Positions 50,253 to 61,892 are shown, counted from the first letter of the stretch. The stretch: DNA of 64,000 bases from Hippopus hippopus (GCA_946811185.2 OX328098.1:21337084-21401083); one strand, 5' to 3'. Translations and numbers: made by a program. The notes: generated from the letters alone by a model not told the origin.

Positions 50253-50405
50253 TAGCTCTTTGCCACACAATTTTGAGTTTTAACGACCCATGACAGAAGA
50301 ATTTTTACAAAAAAAAAAAAAAATAGTGTGGAAAAAGGAGAAGACGCTGGTTACAAGCATAATCTTCCGTTCCCTCAATTCTTCCTACCCTACCAAAGAC
50401 AAATC
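50253..50405 (-). mobile_element. Family A copy, diverged and truncated
   Basis: 'CTTTGCCACACAATTTTGAG', A14 run, core with several mismatches (50335-50390). Confidence 0.6.
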
Positions 50406-50415
50406 CTATAAATTA

Positions 50416-50628
50416 ACCCTTATCCTGCTAAATAACTAAAATGAAAATTTTAATTCGAATGTAAAAACCCAAATATTGCTATTTCAAAGTTATATTTTGC
50501 ACAATAATATCTCTTTATCGGACAGTGTAGATCCAAGATCAGACTGCACGTTCTGTGCAGTCTGATCTTGGATCTACACTGTCCGCAAAAGGTCAGTGAG
50601 TCGCGCTTAGCAGCTTAAGAGTTAAGTT
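50416..50628 (+). mobile_element. Family B copy, full length
   Basis: Opens TTAACCCTTATCCTGCTAAA and ends 'CTTAGCAGCTTAAGAGTTAA' (213 bp). Perfect palindrome GGACAGTGTAGATCCAAGAT / ATCTTGGATCTACACTGTCC around CTGCACGTTCTGTGCAG (50520-50584). Best copy for defining the family. Confidence 0.8.
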
Positions 50629-50700
50629 TTAAATAATTTGTCATGTGCAGATGCTTTGAAATTGGACAAGTCTGTAATTTTGTCGTTCGGTAAAGCGTTA
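50629..50700 (-). mobile_element. Family A right-end fragment
   Basis: 'AATTTGTCATGTGCAGATGC' and 'GTCGTTCGGTAAAGCGTTAA'; displaced by the family B copy from the fragment at 50253. Confidence 0.55.
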
Positions 50701-50786
50701 AACTCCCCTTTTCCAGAGCGCCGTTGATATCCTATACTATCCATATAGTCGACAACGTAGAGATACTGTGATAAAAGGAACAAAAC

Positions 50787-51010
50787 AAGCTTTTACCTCG
50801 CAATCCCGAGTTTTCAATACTCTGGGGAAGGAGGCTTCTGGAAACATTGTTGGAAAAGGAGAACATGCTGGTAACTAGTATTTTCTACTTTTCTCACAGT
50901 GTTTTCTACCCTTTCACAGAAAGTTTTGTCATCTAAGCCATATTCAATATGTTGTCTGCAAATGCTGTAAATTTGGTCGAGTCCAATTTTGATCGTTTGG
51001 AAAGAATGAA
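50787..51010 (-). mobile_element. Family A copy
   Basis: 'TTTTACCTCGCAATCCCGAG', core 50842-50912. Confidence 0.7.
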
Positions 51011-51240
51011 CTCTGTATCACACGACAAAATTTTAGATTGGTCCATATTGAAAGCATTCGCAGACGACAAATTAGATGTTACATATATAATGAAATTTTT
51101 CTTTGAAAGGATACAAAGCATTATGTGGAAAAAAAAAAAAAAAAAAACGCGGGTCACCAGCATTTTCTCCTTTCCCACAATGTTTTCCAAGGTTTCTTCC
51201 GTAGGATACTTAAAATTCGGAGTAGTTTGTGAAAGGGTCA
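51011..51240 (+). mobile_element. Family A copy with A-rich core insertion
   Basis: The left palindrome arm is replaced by an A18 run (51128-51146); the right arm is intact. Confidence 0.7.
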
Positions 51241-51327
51241 AAAATATCCCTTTCTTTGAAAGAAACGGAAACCCCTATTTGAACACGTTAGTGGCAAGTC
51301 TAACAGCAGACCCACGGTATGGTTCAA

Positions 51328-51400
51328 CCCTTAATTAGACGACAAAATTTTAGACTCGTTCATATTAAAAGCATTTGCAGACGAAAAAATTCAATGAAAC
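51328..51400 (+). mobile_element. Family A left-end fragment
   Basis: 'TTAGACGACAAAATTTTAGA' and 'AAAGCATTTGCAGACGAA' only. Confidence 0.5.
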
Positions 51401-51599
51401 GAAAATCCCTACTTAAAATACCAGTTTGACAATATAAGGGTTTTGACAACAAATATAAGGGACCTAACTCTGATGTTACGCTCGAATATTTCAGTAGTGA
51501 TGACAGGGTTATATTCCTTGCCCCTGGCTGACTTTTCAATCTGTAAAAAAGACAAAAAAATAAGTGCATTTTCAAGACTCCATTTGATCAGAACATCTT

Positions 51600-51685
51600 A
51601 AACAAGGCGGATATTGTAGATCAAAAAGCAGACCGTTTGTTTTGTGCTGTCTGATCTTGATCTCCACTGGTCGCAAAAGTAACTT
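51600..51685 (+). mobile_element. Family B core fragment
   Basis: 'GCGGATATTGTAGATCAAAA' and 'GTCTGATCTTGATCTCCAC'. Confidence 0.5.
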
Positions 51686-51754
51686 CAACTGTGACAGATT
51701 TTCTACTGCCGGTGTCGACGGCTGAAACAGATTTTGCGTGCCTTTAACTCGAAT

Positions 51755-51992
51755 CCGTACGATAAAATTTAAGACTTCACCATTATCAAAGTGTTTGTCG
51801 AATAGCCCAAATTGAAAGCATTTACAGACGTAACCTTAAAAGCAGGTCAAATAATTCGATTTGTCTTTGGTGGGGTTAAAAACATTGTGGGCAAAGGAGA
51901 AAATGCTGGTAACTAATCCTTTTTCACAATGCTTTTTAAGGGCTTCTTGCTTAGGGTCGTTAAAGCTCGGGATTGCGTGGTAGAGGCTTAAA
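51755..51992 (+). mobile_element. Family A copy, core damaged
   Basis: 'TTGAAAGCATTTACAGACG', 'AACATTGTGGGCAAAGGAG', then a deletion in the right arm. Confidence 0.6.
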
Positions 51993-52039
51993 TGAAAAAG
52001 GATAAAAAATGCAAGCATCTCTATCTTACTTGTGACTTA

Positions 52040-52250
52040 ACTCTCTAACTGTCGACTAAATAAGTTCCACTTTTAATAGAGGTCTAGAATTTAGTCCCAC
52101 TGCAGTTTCAGATAACTCTGCCCATAGTTTACTATCGGGTAGCGGAGTTGTCGATCAAGGATCAGACTACACGTTCTTTGCAGTCTGAACTTGATCTGTA
52201 CCGTTGACAAAATCTGTACCAGTCATCATTGGTAGCGAAAGGTTCAATTT
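52040..52250 (+). mobile_element. Family B copy, diverged
   Basis: 'GGAGTTGTCGATCAAGGATC' and 'GCAGTCTGAACTTGATCTG'. Confidence 0.5.
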
Positions 52251-52870
52251 TCCTTGCAGCTTCCCCAATTTTATTTAGATATACTGGAAAGGGATTGTTT
52301 CCCTTTCTCCCGATCCTGTCCCTTTTTCGTTCTCTTGATTCCTCAGTTTTAAAAAAGGCAATTTAATTAAATTTTTTTTTCTGAAAAAAAGAAAATTTGT
52401 AACCGTTTGGAAGTGTCTGCTTAAGTATGCACTCAATTTTCACACCCATTTTGGGTTAATTTGCATATGCATTTATTTGCCGATCAGCCAGACGTAATTC
52501 ATAAAATTAACTACTGGCGATAGACAGAGCCATACGTTAATAATGTATAAACTGCGGCTGGTCATTAAAATCTCGTTACAAACGCATTACAGAGTTACAT
52601 AGTTATTGGTGGAATATGTTAACTATATCATTACTTCTAATGCACTCTTGGATTGGTTCAATGATGGAACGAACTGAAGTACAAGTAAATGGTTGTATTG
52701 ATAAATGGTGTTTTATAACACTTTCAACATCATTTAAGTTATGTCATGGCGACAGCTCACAACTTCATGTATGTCTAAATGGTTTAAAAAATACGAGAAA
52801 GATCGGCGGGCAAACTCAAATATGCGGCAACATTCTTGATTCCAATCTAAATATGTTTCTAATGACTAAT
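52251..52870. other. Unassigned sequence
   Basis: A 107-codon plus-strand frame (52616-52939) runs into a family A fragment and shows no domain. Confidence 0.35.
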
Positions 52871-52871
52871 C

Positions 52872-53040
52872 TAACTCTTTATTACAAAACAAAAATATTA
52901 GACTTGTCCAATTCAAAATCATTTGCAGACGACAATTAAAAGTAACTGGAATGGTGGAGCTTTTGTGCGATGCGACTGAAAAATATGGGAACAGAAGAAA
53001 ATGCTTATTAGATATACCAGCATTTCATCATGTGTGATAA
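52872..53040 (+). mobile_element. Family A remnant
   Basis: 'CTTTATTACAAAACAAAAAT', 'CATTTGCAGACGACAATTAA'; the core is broken. Confidence 0.5.
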
Positions 53041-53124
53041 TGCGTCGAAGACTTGCATGTAGCAGTCTTATTGGTTGAGATAGAGCGTTTCATCCAATCA
53101 GATGATTAGTTTTGGGATTTATCA

Positions 53125-53356
53125 TTAAGGTTTACGGCCCCTAACTCTCATATCAAAAGACGGAAACTGCCGAGATTGGCCGATTAGCCTTTACGATAAC
53201 GTCGATGTTACACGATATCTAACGATGAGTTAGTGAGTCTACGGCCCCTTACTCTCATATTAAAAGGCGGAAGCTGCCGAGATAGGCCGAATAGCCTGTA
53301 CTAAAACGTCGATGTTACACGATATTTACCGATGAGTTTGGGGTCGTAGACCTTAA
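53125..53356 (-). mobile_element. Family D TTAA element, second copy
   Basis: TTAAGGTTTACGGCCCCTAA to GGGTCGTAGACCTTAA, 232 bp, two tandem halves split by 'GAGTCTACGGCCCCTTACTC'. Inverted relative to 27238-27459. Confidence 0.8.
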
Positions 53357-53431
53357 ATGACTTTAGAATGGTCGATGAATACGGCCATGGGCATGTGCTG
53401 TCTAGAATCGATCAACGAAATATGTTTCTTT

Positions 53432-53660
53432 AGCCCTGCAACATGCCATTCCGTCTTTTGACGACCCATAGCAAAGAGGCTTTTGAAAACTTTGTGGGAA
53501 AAGAGGAAAATGCTGGAAACCAGCATTTTCTCCTTTTCTCACAAAGTTTTCTTTCCTTTCAAAGACAATTCCCATCATTTCAGCCATATTTAATTTTTCG
53601 ATTGCAAATACTTTCAAAATGGATGTGTCTAAAATTTCGTCCTTCCGTACAGGGTTTGAA
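53432..53660 (-). mobile_element. Family A copy
   Basis: Core 53481-53552 (ACTTTGTGGGAAAAGAGG); right end 'GTCCTTCCGTACAGGGTTTG'. Confidence 0.7.
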
Positions 53661-54224
53661 AAATCGTTTGACATTCAGGCAAAAAAAAAGGAGCCGTATC
53701 CTAATCAATGGTCTAAAACATTTGGCGACAGTAAACTATGGATAACGAGACTGCCATTAATATCGTAGTGGTTTAAAATCCCGCGAGACTTCGCCCGATT
53801 TGCTAGAAAGACACGTGACAGGAAATGGTCTCGATACTAACGCCAGACAGCTATTATTCCAGCGAATGTTCTTTTCCTTTTTCGTATGTAACAGGGCTGT
53901 TGTTGGCGGTCCGATCCGACCGGTACTGCCATAAAAAGACCACTTTTTTGTCCCAAGATAGTATTGATCGTACCACTTTTTCTTTGTTTGCTTTTATTCA
54001 GGCAAAGTTGGTCTCAAAAGGCAATAGAATCGCTTCTAGGGACCTCCTTGATTAAAAAATGTTCTCAAAAAGGTCCTCCGAACACCCATTATGAGAAGGG
54101 GACCACCCCCTCTAATGCTCTCCCACCACTAGTGCTTTCAGCAGTCACAGAAGTGTTCCAAGGCCGTACCACTTTGAAAAAGGCCGACGAGTGCCATGTG
54201 CAGTACTACTAAAAGCTAAAACTG
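53661..54224. other. Unassigned sequence
   Basis: Overlapping short plus-strand frames at 53825-54055 and 53964-54212 have no domain. Nothing else is supported. Confidence 0.35.
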
Positions 54225-54694
54225 TTTTTGCAGATATCGTAGAGTAAGATCAGGGTGCTTTTTAGGCGGGCGGTGTATGCAAGACCAGACTGCAAAGAAA
54301 GTACAGTAAGCCTTTGAGTCTACACTGTTTGCCATTCTGCGAAACATTCTGTCAAAGCCCTTTACGTTGCCATGTTCGGGCTGTTTTATTTCTCTAATAA
54401 AGACGTCATTTTGGCGTCCAAGGGTCGACCGAACGCAAAAATGAGAAAGAAGGACAATAATAACATATAACAACAACAATAATAACAGTGACACAACAAC
54501 AATGCAACCCCCAGGCCCAAAATTGAGACTTCAAAGTTCTTTTCGCCGATAAAAGTATCATCGCATCGAAAAGTGTTGATTAAGGATCAAACTGCACATT
54601 TTGTAAGTCTAATCTTCATCTAAACTACCCGAAAAGATGGATCTAGTCCCACTTAGCAATCTTAGGACTTTATAATGTTGCTTTCCTAAATATT
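54225..54694 (+). mobile_element. Two family B remnants
   Basis: 'GCAAGACCAGACTGCAAAGA' (54280) and 'AAAGTGTTGATTAAGGATCA' (54569) with worn arms; between them unique AT-rich DNA with an (AAC)n run. Confidence 0.4.
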
Positions 54695-54917
54695 TTAACC
54701 GTTTTCCACACTACCCCGAGTTTTAAAGATCCTGAGAAAGAAAAATTTTGAAAACTTTGTGGGAAAGGGAGAAAATGCTGGTAATCAGCATTTTCTCCTT
54801 TTCCCACAATGTTTTATATCCTTTCAGAGATAAACCTTATAAGTCTAGCAACATATAAATTGTCGTCTGCAAACGCTTTTGGACAAGTCTAAAATTTTGT
54901 CGTCTGTTAGAGAGCTA
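54695..54917 (-). mobile_element. Family A copy
   Basis: Opening TTAACCGTTTTCCACACTAC, core 54750-54815, 'TTGTCGTCTGCAAACGCTTT'. Confidence 0.75.
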
Positions 54918-55394
54918 AGTGCAGAGTGAGTAATTCAGAAGGGCGCCATGAGACATAAATAATAGACGTTCGTTAAATAAATAACGAGGGCCACTTTTCC
55001 GCAACAAGCAATATTTATTGCTTTGGCGACAGTCTGTTTTCCATAGAAACATATATGACTGAGTAATCCAATAAAACTACAGCTACTAATAGACCGATGG
55101 GAATTCGAGGGGATCGTCAGAGACGAAGGCCGCATAATACAAATTAACTGCGCATGCGTAGTACTGTCCTCATTTCGCCAATCCAATCATCAGTCGAGTT
55201 AGACATATTTACGTCTCTTCAGAACATTCCACGTCTTGTAAAAGATTTTTGTGCGGGGAAAAAAGGGTAAATTGCTTTTTTTTTGCTTCAACGTTTTCCA
55301 TGTAGAATCTAACCCCATTTGGATGTTTTCTTTTCCCTCTAAGTACTCTCTGTCTCATGTGTCATTTGACCCAGTTAGCGCGGTATTTCCTCAA
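54918..55394. other. Unassigned unique sequence
   Basis: Contains 'CTGCGCATGCGTAG' (55148), which matches an NRF1-type promoter site, but no gene is recognised nearby. Confidence 0.35.
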
Positions 55395-55621
55395 ACCTTT
55401 ACCATACAAGCCCGAGTTTTGACGATGATCAGGAAGGAGTCTTCTGAAAACATCGCGCTGAAAGGATGGAATGCTGGTTATCAGAATTTATCTCCTTTTC
55501 CCACACAAAGTTTTCTACCCTGTCAAAGACAAATACCGTCATTTGAGCAAAAATTAATTTGTCGTCTGCAACTGCTCTCAAGTTGGACCACTAAAATTTT
55601 TGAGGTTTGATAAAGAGTTAA
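55395..55621 (-). mobile_element. Family A copy
   Basis: 'CTTTACCATACAAGCCCGAG', damaged core (ACATCGCGCTGAAAGGATGG), closing TTAA 55618-55621. Confidence 0.7.
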
Positions 55622-56873
55622 ATAGGTAATAAGGTGAGTGACCATAATGTTTTAGACTCTTTCACAGTCGCATCTAATCATTTAAATCCCGTTTGTCGTC
55701 TGCAAATGTTTTCAATTTGGACATGTCTAAAATTTCGTCTAAAATGCCTGTTGATGCTTGACATTTCAGGATATCAATGTGCAGTATCTCAAAATAACAA
55801 AATCTGTTATCATGTTAAACCCCCCCCCCCATTTGTATTCAGTTAAAATACCGTAATAAGTTTATCACATAACCTTTATTTGTAATACACCCATAACGAA
55901 TTTTCTCATCTTACATACATTTGAGATAAGCATTGTGTGACGACATAAGTGATGTCATTACACATAAGTGATGTCATTACACTTCCTCTAGAGAAGTGAA
56001 TCCTGTTTTATTTATGGTAATTACCGTGTTTAAATGTATGAGTATGAATAAAATGACCAATAATTCGTGAAATATCATTATGTAATAAGAGAATCTGACA
56101 TTCGTTGTTTTTGAGAAAAAATCTTACTTAATTTCTCTGCAAAAATGTCATTAAGCTCACAAAAGGTTCCTTCAATTGCAGTTCTCTAGACTCGTTTCAT
56201 AAAATTTTATCTCAAATAGATCTACCAACTTCTGTCAGATCCTATATACATGTATCTTACACAAATTTTTCATAAGCATTAAAGAGACATCTTTACAGCC
56301 AGAGAGTACACAAACGCTGTTAAAACTTGACGGTGTTACAATCTAGTCAGCTGTGTAAACGTAGATAAAAAAATCAATATAAGGTATATGGGGTAAAGAA
56401 ACTGTAAGGATTTGTCTTCGATTTAAACTGGAAACTGTGGTTGTTATGTCTATGGCTGGCCGCAATAGAATGAAATGCATTTTCTAATGCTGTAATCTGT
56501 GCAGCCTTGCAACCATCAAGGGCAATATTTGGCATAGAGATACAAGAGTGATTATAGTTTCATAAAATAAAGAAAAAAAAAAAAAAGGTTAAAAAACTGG
56601 ATGAAAACGAATGAAGATGTATGTTTAAGTGATGACAGATTTGACGTCATATTATACTTCTTTCAGAGGAGTGAATCGAGTATTATTATGTTCCTATCAG
56701 TGAATTACTGGGATTTCACACCACTAGTGATGATAACTATAGTATCATCACTAGTGACGATATAGCTTTAGGATGTCTTGCCGGAACTACTTTTTTGCTA
56801 TATTGCTAACATTGTACCGTACTTGATGATTATTAGAAAACAAAGAGTGAATTAGGAATATAACAAATACAAC
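55622..56873. other. Unique sequence with small repeats
   Basis: A family A right-arm fragment at 55687-55740; a tandem pair of CATAAGTGATGTCATTACA at 55944-55981, echoed near 56630. No gene seen. Confidence 0.4.
56722..56756. repeat. Perfect 14-bp stem hairpin
   Basis: CACTAGTGATGATA, loop ACTATAG, then TATCATCACTAGTG. Confidence 0.8.
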
Positions 56874-57020
56874 AATCAACTGGTGGTGTGTGATATTAAA
56901 AATCTGTCACTCGAATGGGGTTTGATGCGGTTAAAAAACTTGTTCTTCGGACTCGTTTTTCAACCGTATCAGGGCCCATTCCAGTGACATACTTTTAATG
57001 TCACACACAACCAGTTGATT
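56874..57020. mobile_element. 147-bp foldback element
   Basis: Imperfect ~65-bp arms: AATCAACTGGTGGTGTGTGA at the left, 'TCACACACAACCAGTTGATT' at the right, loop near 'TTCTTCGGA' (56943). The inner arms pair 'GATGCGGTTAAAAAACTTG' with 'CGTTTTTCAACCGTATC'. It may be a small MITE. Confidence 0.65.
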
Positions 57021-57109
57021 ATCCTCTATTCATAGTAATTACTATGTATGCATGTATAGTTTTGCATATTCACACCTTTCGCGACCTTTCGTTATGTGAT
57101 AAAAAGAGT

Positions 57110-57862
57110 TTGACATTCGTTGACTTGTCCGAGATATCACCAAGACAAACGCTCTGACCTAGTTTCATAAGTATTTGGCTGAAAATATGACCTCTAGAGT
57201 GCAAACAAGGTTTAGCCAAGACTTGGCCCAGTGACCTACTTTTTGTCCCGATGATACTCAGTTTCATACTTGTCAAAGATATCATCATGTTAAACATTCC
57301 CACCAAGTTTCAACAGTATTGGGCTGAAAATGTGACCTCTATACAATTTGGCCCAGTGACCTACTTTTTTACCTCCCGTGACCCAATTTCAAATCTGTGT
57401 GAGATATAATCAAAACAACTATTTTTACAATATTTTATAAGTATCGGGCTGAAAATATGGCATCTAGAGTGCACACAGGAATTTTCTAAGGGTTGGCCAG
57501 TTTTTGACCCGACGTGACCCAATTTTGTATTTGTCCAAGATATCATGAAGACAAACATTCTGACCAGGTTCCATGAGTATTGGGCTGAAAATGAAGTTTC
57601 TAGAGCGCACACAAGATTTTTCTAAGATTTGACCCAGTGACCTACTTTTTGAGCTGACAGGACCCAAATTCAAACTTGTGCGAGAATTTATCAAGACAAA
57701 CATTCTGAATAAGTTTCATGAGTATCGGACCGAAAATGTGGCCTCTAGAGTGTACACAAGGTAATTGTTGACGCCCTGACGACGCACGACGCACGACGGA
57801 CGACGGTCACAGCACGATCACAAAAATCACCTTGAGCACGCACTTTGTGCTCAGGTGAGCTA
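57110..57862 (+). repeat. Second copy of the ~140-bp tandem-array element
   Basis: Four to five units with cores at 57236, 57359, 57497 and 57645, then 'GACGACGCACGACGCACGAC' (57777) and the tail 'CACCTTGAGCACGCACTTTG' / 'CTCAGGTGAGCTA'. Same orientation as 1-1292. Confidence 0.8.
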
Positions 57863-58005
57863 TTTAAAAAGAGATTACGCAGTTTTCGACCACTGACCGC
57901 AAAAATTCGACCACATTTGATAATTGTAATCTTTAATCTAGATATCGAAGATAAAATCGAGCTGAAGTATGAACTCTGTGATTGTCGAAAAGATCATTCG
58001 GTAAG

Positions 58006-58200
58006 TTAACAAGCGACAAAATTTTAAACTTGTCCAATTTCAAATCATTCGTAAGCCTATGGAAATGGTGGGAATCATCAACAAAAGGTGTATGAAATAT
58101 TGTGGGAAAAGGAGAAAATGCTGCTTACCAGCATTTTCTCCTTTTTCCACAATGTTTCAAATACCTATTTAAAACACAGGCTTGGTTGTTGAAGAGTTAA
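58006..58200 (+). mobile_element. Family A copy
   Basis: TTAA at both ends, 195 bp, core 58093-58157. Confidence 0.8.
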
Positions 58201-58219
58201 ATCATTACCCTTCAAACAG

Positions 58220-58560
58220 CTTTTTCATTTTTTGTTTGGAGAAGATTTCTTTTGAGAACATCGAGGGAAAAAAAGGAAACTGCATGTACTGCCGTTTTCT
58301 TTTTTCCACATTTTGCCGGCGTAGCCGTAAAAAAAAACTAGCTTTTGACCTCATTCTTCTTATTAGATGTCTGGAATTAATAAATAGTTATTTGCGATTG
58401 GTAACAAATGTTTAAATATTTATTCTGCGGGCCTATTTGCGGGCCCATTAATGGCACCAATATACAAGGGTTGGTATCTTTAATCAATATTCCGGTGCAC
58501 CTTTTTACAACTAAGCAAATGGATATGATAGGGGATAATTCTTTTCTTGTAGTAATTGGT
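58220..58560. other. Family A-like remnant and unassigned sequence
   Basis: A weak core ('GAACATCGAGGGAAAAAAAG' / 'CGTTTTCTTTTTTCC') at 58254-58312; beyond that nothing recognised. Confidence 0.35.
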
Positions 58561-58659
58561 AATTGAATATTTCTATGCATTAATTAGTAACACACCATCG
58601 TTAGCAGCAACCACTACTTTTCCAACGTTGAGTGGATTAACATCTAACCTTGAAAATAT

Positions 58660-58880
58660 ACACGAGCCATGGTCTGTGAATAGGGGGTTTATGTACCTGC
58701 AAAAATTATCGACAGAGATCAGTCTGTTCAGTCCATGCAGGTTGACATGGGTCGAAACTTTTTGCAATTAGTCTGTTTTTCTGCAAGGATTTTATGACTT
58801 TATAATTAAGTGATGTTTTGCTTGATGCAATGTCTTACGAGAACGCATTAAACCCCTTTTGCCAGAGCATGGACCATATC
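58660..58880 (+). mobile_element. Family C copy, diverged
   Basis: 'GAGCCATGGTCTGTGAATAG', 'TCAGTCCATGCAGGTTGACA', 'CCCCTTTTGCCAGAGCATGG'. Confidence 0.55.
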
Positions 58881-59072
58881 TAATAGACAACTTCACTTTT
58901 CAACAATATACAAAACAGTGAGGCAAAAGAGGCAATTGCTAGCCATGTTACTTTTCATCATTTCTTTCCTATTGAACCATAAATAGTGTCTGAATATTTA
59001 TTATATTCCAGTGCCTCTTACACATCTTCTTTACAGATTTTCTTTTCTAAAGATATTATTGCTTTACATGTA

Positions 59073-59365
59073 CTAGCCCGCATAGCTCAGTTGGTAGAGC
59101 GTAGAACTTGTAAACATCAAGTCTTGTGTCACTTGATGGTGTGGGTTCGAGCCCTACAGCTGGTCATCTAAAATTACTGATAGTCTTTCGGATGAGACGT
59201 TAAACTGAGGTCTCGTGTGACGGTGCTATACACCAAGCACGTTAAAGAACCAGGCGTAATTCAGGATGGGTTTCGTCCTGTATCTTGCACTATCCCCCAT
59301 AACAAAACTAACAGTCTTCAGGGGCGTCGCCCATATGGGTAACCGGTGGCGACGATAAATAAACC
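59073..59365 (+). repeat. tRNA-derived SINE, full length
   Basis: Head: A-box 'TAGCTCAGTTGGTAGAGC' (59083), B-box 'GGGTTCGAGCCC' (59143). Body: 'GGATGAGACGTTAAACTGAG', 'CACGTTAAAGAACCAGGCGT', 'GGTTTCGTCCTGTATCTTGC', 3' end 'CCCATATGGGTAACCGGTGG' and 'GACGATAAATAAA'. The tRNA head has an extended arm and no CCA; it is a SINE promoter, not a functional tRNA gene. Confidence 0.8.
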
Positions 59366-59472
59366 CAAATTCAGTCATGTATATGATATACCAAAATTCT
59401 TACGGTATGTACATAATTATCAGTACGATTTATCTATTGCACGCTTTTAATGACTGATAAAATTTTATTGAA

Positions 59473-59682
59473 TTAACAGTTTACCAAACGACAAAATCGA
59501 CTCGACCAAAATGAATGCATTTGAAGACAACAGAAAAAAAAAATGTTGTTCATTTCTGTTTTTTAATAGGGCAGAAAACATTGTGGAAAAAAGACAGAAT
59601 GCTGGTTACCAGCATTTTCTCCTTTTCCCACATTGTTTTCAAGATTTTCTTCAGGGCCGTCAACTGTGTGGTATAAGGTTAA
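59473..59682 (+). mobile_element. Family A copy
   Basis: TTAA at both ends; the closing TTAA is shared with the next copy. Confidence 0.75.
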
Positions 59683-59901
59683 CTCTAACTATATGACAAA
59701 AAAAGTCGACTTGTTCAAATTGAAAGAATTTGCAGACAACAAATTTTAATTGGTCCAAATAATGAAATAGTCTCTAATATGGTAGAAAACGTTGTGGGAA
59801 AAGGAGAAAATGCTGGCCACCAGCATTTTCTCGTTTTCCCACAATGTTTTCAAAAGCATTCCACACCAGGGTTGTTAAAAAGTCGGGTAGGTAAAGGGCT
59901 G
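59679..59901 (+). mobile_element. Family A copy
   Basis: Left end TTAACTCTAACTATATGACA; good core 59786-59852; right end worn. Confidence 0.75.
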
Positions 59902-60109
59902 ATAAAGTTGCAGTTTTGCCCCACTTATTTGAACTCAAAGTTAAGTCTGATAAAGATAAAGATTTAGGTACCAAGGTAGGATATGTTGAGTAATATTAAT
60001 GTTGATATATTGAGTTAATTTGTATAGTCTGTCAATTTGAATTTAGTGTTTAACTGGACATAGACAAACATAAAGGGTAGGAAATGCTATTTGAGTACAA
60101 TTGCAATGG

Positions 60110-60371
60110 ATCAGCGTTCAGGGAAAAAGGGGTTTTTGATGCATCTATGTGATACATTATACCAAGCAAGTCATCACATAATTATGGATCTATAACATCC
60201 AGTTTGTCTGACAGTCGACTGACTCATGAGGTAGAATGGTCTTTGGGCATGTACAAAATTTGTAAATAGCAAAAACTTTCGACCTATGCCAGCCTGCAAG
60301 GACTGCGCAGGCTGATATGGGTCGATACTCTTTGCAGATGCATTACACCCTCTTTTCACTTACCATGACTC
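60110..60371 (+). mobile_element. Family C copy
   Basis: 'TTTTTGATGCATCTATGTGA', 'GACCTATGCCAGCCTGCAAG', 'GACTGCGCAGGCTGATATGG', 'CCTCTTTTCACTTACCATGA'. Confidence 0.65.
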
Positions 60372-60554
60372 AATTTCATTTTTTAAAATGTAAATTTTCA
60401 TTTTTAAAATGTATGACCCTTTTTCGATAATTTGACGTATTTTTCAACTGTTGGTCAGGGCGCTGAGCCGATTATGCTTTTTGTCTAGCAAATAGTATTT
60501 GAAGATTTCGTAACGTTGGGGAAAAGAAATGAATAAATTGCATGTTCAGGGCTA

Positions 60555-60750
60555 AATCTGATAGCTTAGTTGGTTACGTATAAGGCTCCAAATCGGGAGG
60601 GGGAAAGGGGTGGGCTCGCCTGTTTGAATGCCCAGCTCGAGGAATGGTGATAGTCATTGCGACAGGATTCATTTCTCTCTCACTGCTGAAAACTGTTTCC
60701 ACGATGGTTATATGGGAAAGCAGCCAGTGGTATAGGAAAAGTATTGAAAG
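60555..60750 (+). repeat. tRNA-derived SINE
   Basis: 'TGATAGCTTAGTTGGTTACG' (A-box), 'CCTGTTTGAATGCCCAGC' (degenerate B-box), body 'ATTGCGACAGGATTCATTTC' and 'GGGAAAGCAGCCAGTGG'. Confidence 0.65.
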
Positions 60751-60846
60751 AAGTACCAGTAAACGAATCTCTAGGACAGCACAGATAGGTACAAAGTTCA
60801 TCATTGGAGCTGGATGTAATCTGTCGTCTACAAAAACTTCTTATAT

Positions 60847-61114
60847 GGCCTGCAACATACGAAAAGGGCATTCGGGCATTCGGGCATTCGCGTAAAGTGT
60901 CGTTCCGAATCAGCCTGCGCAGTCCGCGCAGACTAATCCGAGACGACACTTTCCTTTCATATGTAATTTTCTGTTTTGCGCAAGTCTAATGTAGGAAAAA
61001 ATCTAATGTAGTCGTTAAGTGCCGTCTCGGATTAGCCTGCGCGGACAGCGCAGGCTGATCCGAGACGACACTTTACGCAAATGTCCGAATGCCCCTTTTC
61101 GCGCGTTGCAGGCC
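60847..61114. mobile_element. Family F MITE with GGCCTGCAAC termini
   Basis: 268 bp; GGCCTGCAACATACGAAAAG at the left is matched by 'CTTTTCGCGCGTTGCAGGCC' at the right. It contains two strong hairpins of 'CAGCCTGCGCAGTCCGCGCA' type (60912 and 61036), each ending in GACGACACTTT. This resembles the GTCGT/CAGCCTGCGC elements common in bivalves. Confidence 0.75.
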
Positions 61115-61859
61115 AATTATGGAAGAGTCTTGAATTATACTCTTTGATAAAGAGTAAAACCATTGAAAGAAAGTTTAAAACTCAAAAGCGTAAATCCCCA
61201 AATAAAGCCGCCCCACGTTTTGCAATGGACAAATGTTTCTTCGGGACTTTCAGTCCTTTGATTTACATTTTTAGAAGGTGAATGACCTTTCAGGTCTCGC
61301 CTTCTCATGTCAACCGTCACATTATAGTAGTGGAACGACGAACCACTCTTCTGTTTCGAGAAAAATAAGTCCTCATAGATCAAAGAACAGACGTGTCTAG
61401 GTCATTTCATATGTTAAAATAACATACAGATTTAGAAACTGTGCAAGCAGATTTTTTTTTCCATAAACGATGAACGTCAGAGTTAGATGTCATAGAATTA
61501 GCTTTAGATCTGAAATTAGCCTGGTTTCGCAGCTTTGACATGGAGTAGTCTATAAAGTCTACATCGTGGATGAATAAGTCAGAGAAACATATACGAACAC
61601 CCCAAAACCACTCCAAAAACACCCCAAATCTCTGTAATGACACTTCGAACCACTTTCCTAACATTTAACACCGCACACAAATACAAGATTTAATGGAAAA
61701 TAGCTATGATCATGAAATACTGCTATTAGTATTAGAAAAGAATGTTGTCAACCGCCAGATGACTGATTTTTTAATGAAATGGTCCACTGTTAAGACCTAT
61801 TTGCTGGCAAATTTCTACCATCATCTTCTGTTAGTACTTTCAGTACTTTGATTTTACAG
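61115..61859. other. Unassigned sequence upstream of the carotenoid-oxygenase-like gene
   Basis: No domain in the frames at 61135-61383 (-) or 61407-61664 (-). At 61845-61859 'TACTTTGATTTTACAG' is a likely splice acceptor, so an untranslated first exon probably lies further left. Confidence 0.45.
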
Positions 61860-61892
61860 ACTTACCGGCATAGGCGAAAAGGAGTAGACACA

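Noticed and set aside
59073..59165. Functional tRNA genes at this and similar tRNA-like loci
   Set aside because: A- and B-boxes are present, but the acceptor stems do not pair properly and all are joined to SINE bodies shared among copies.
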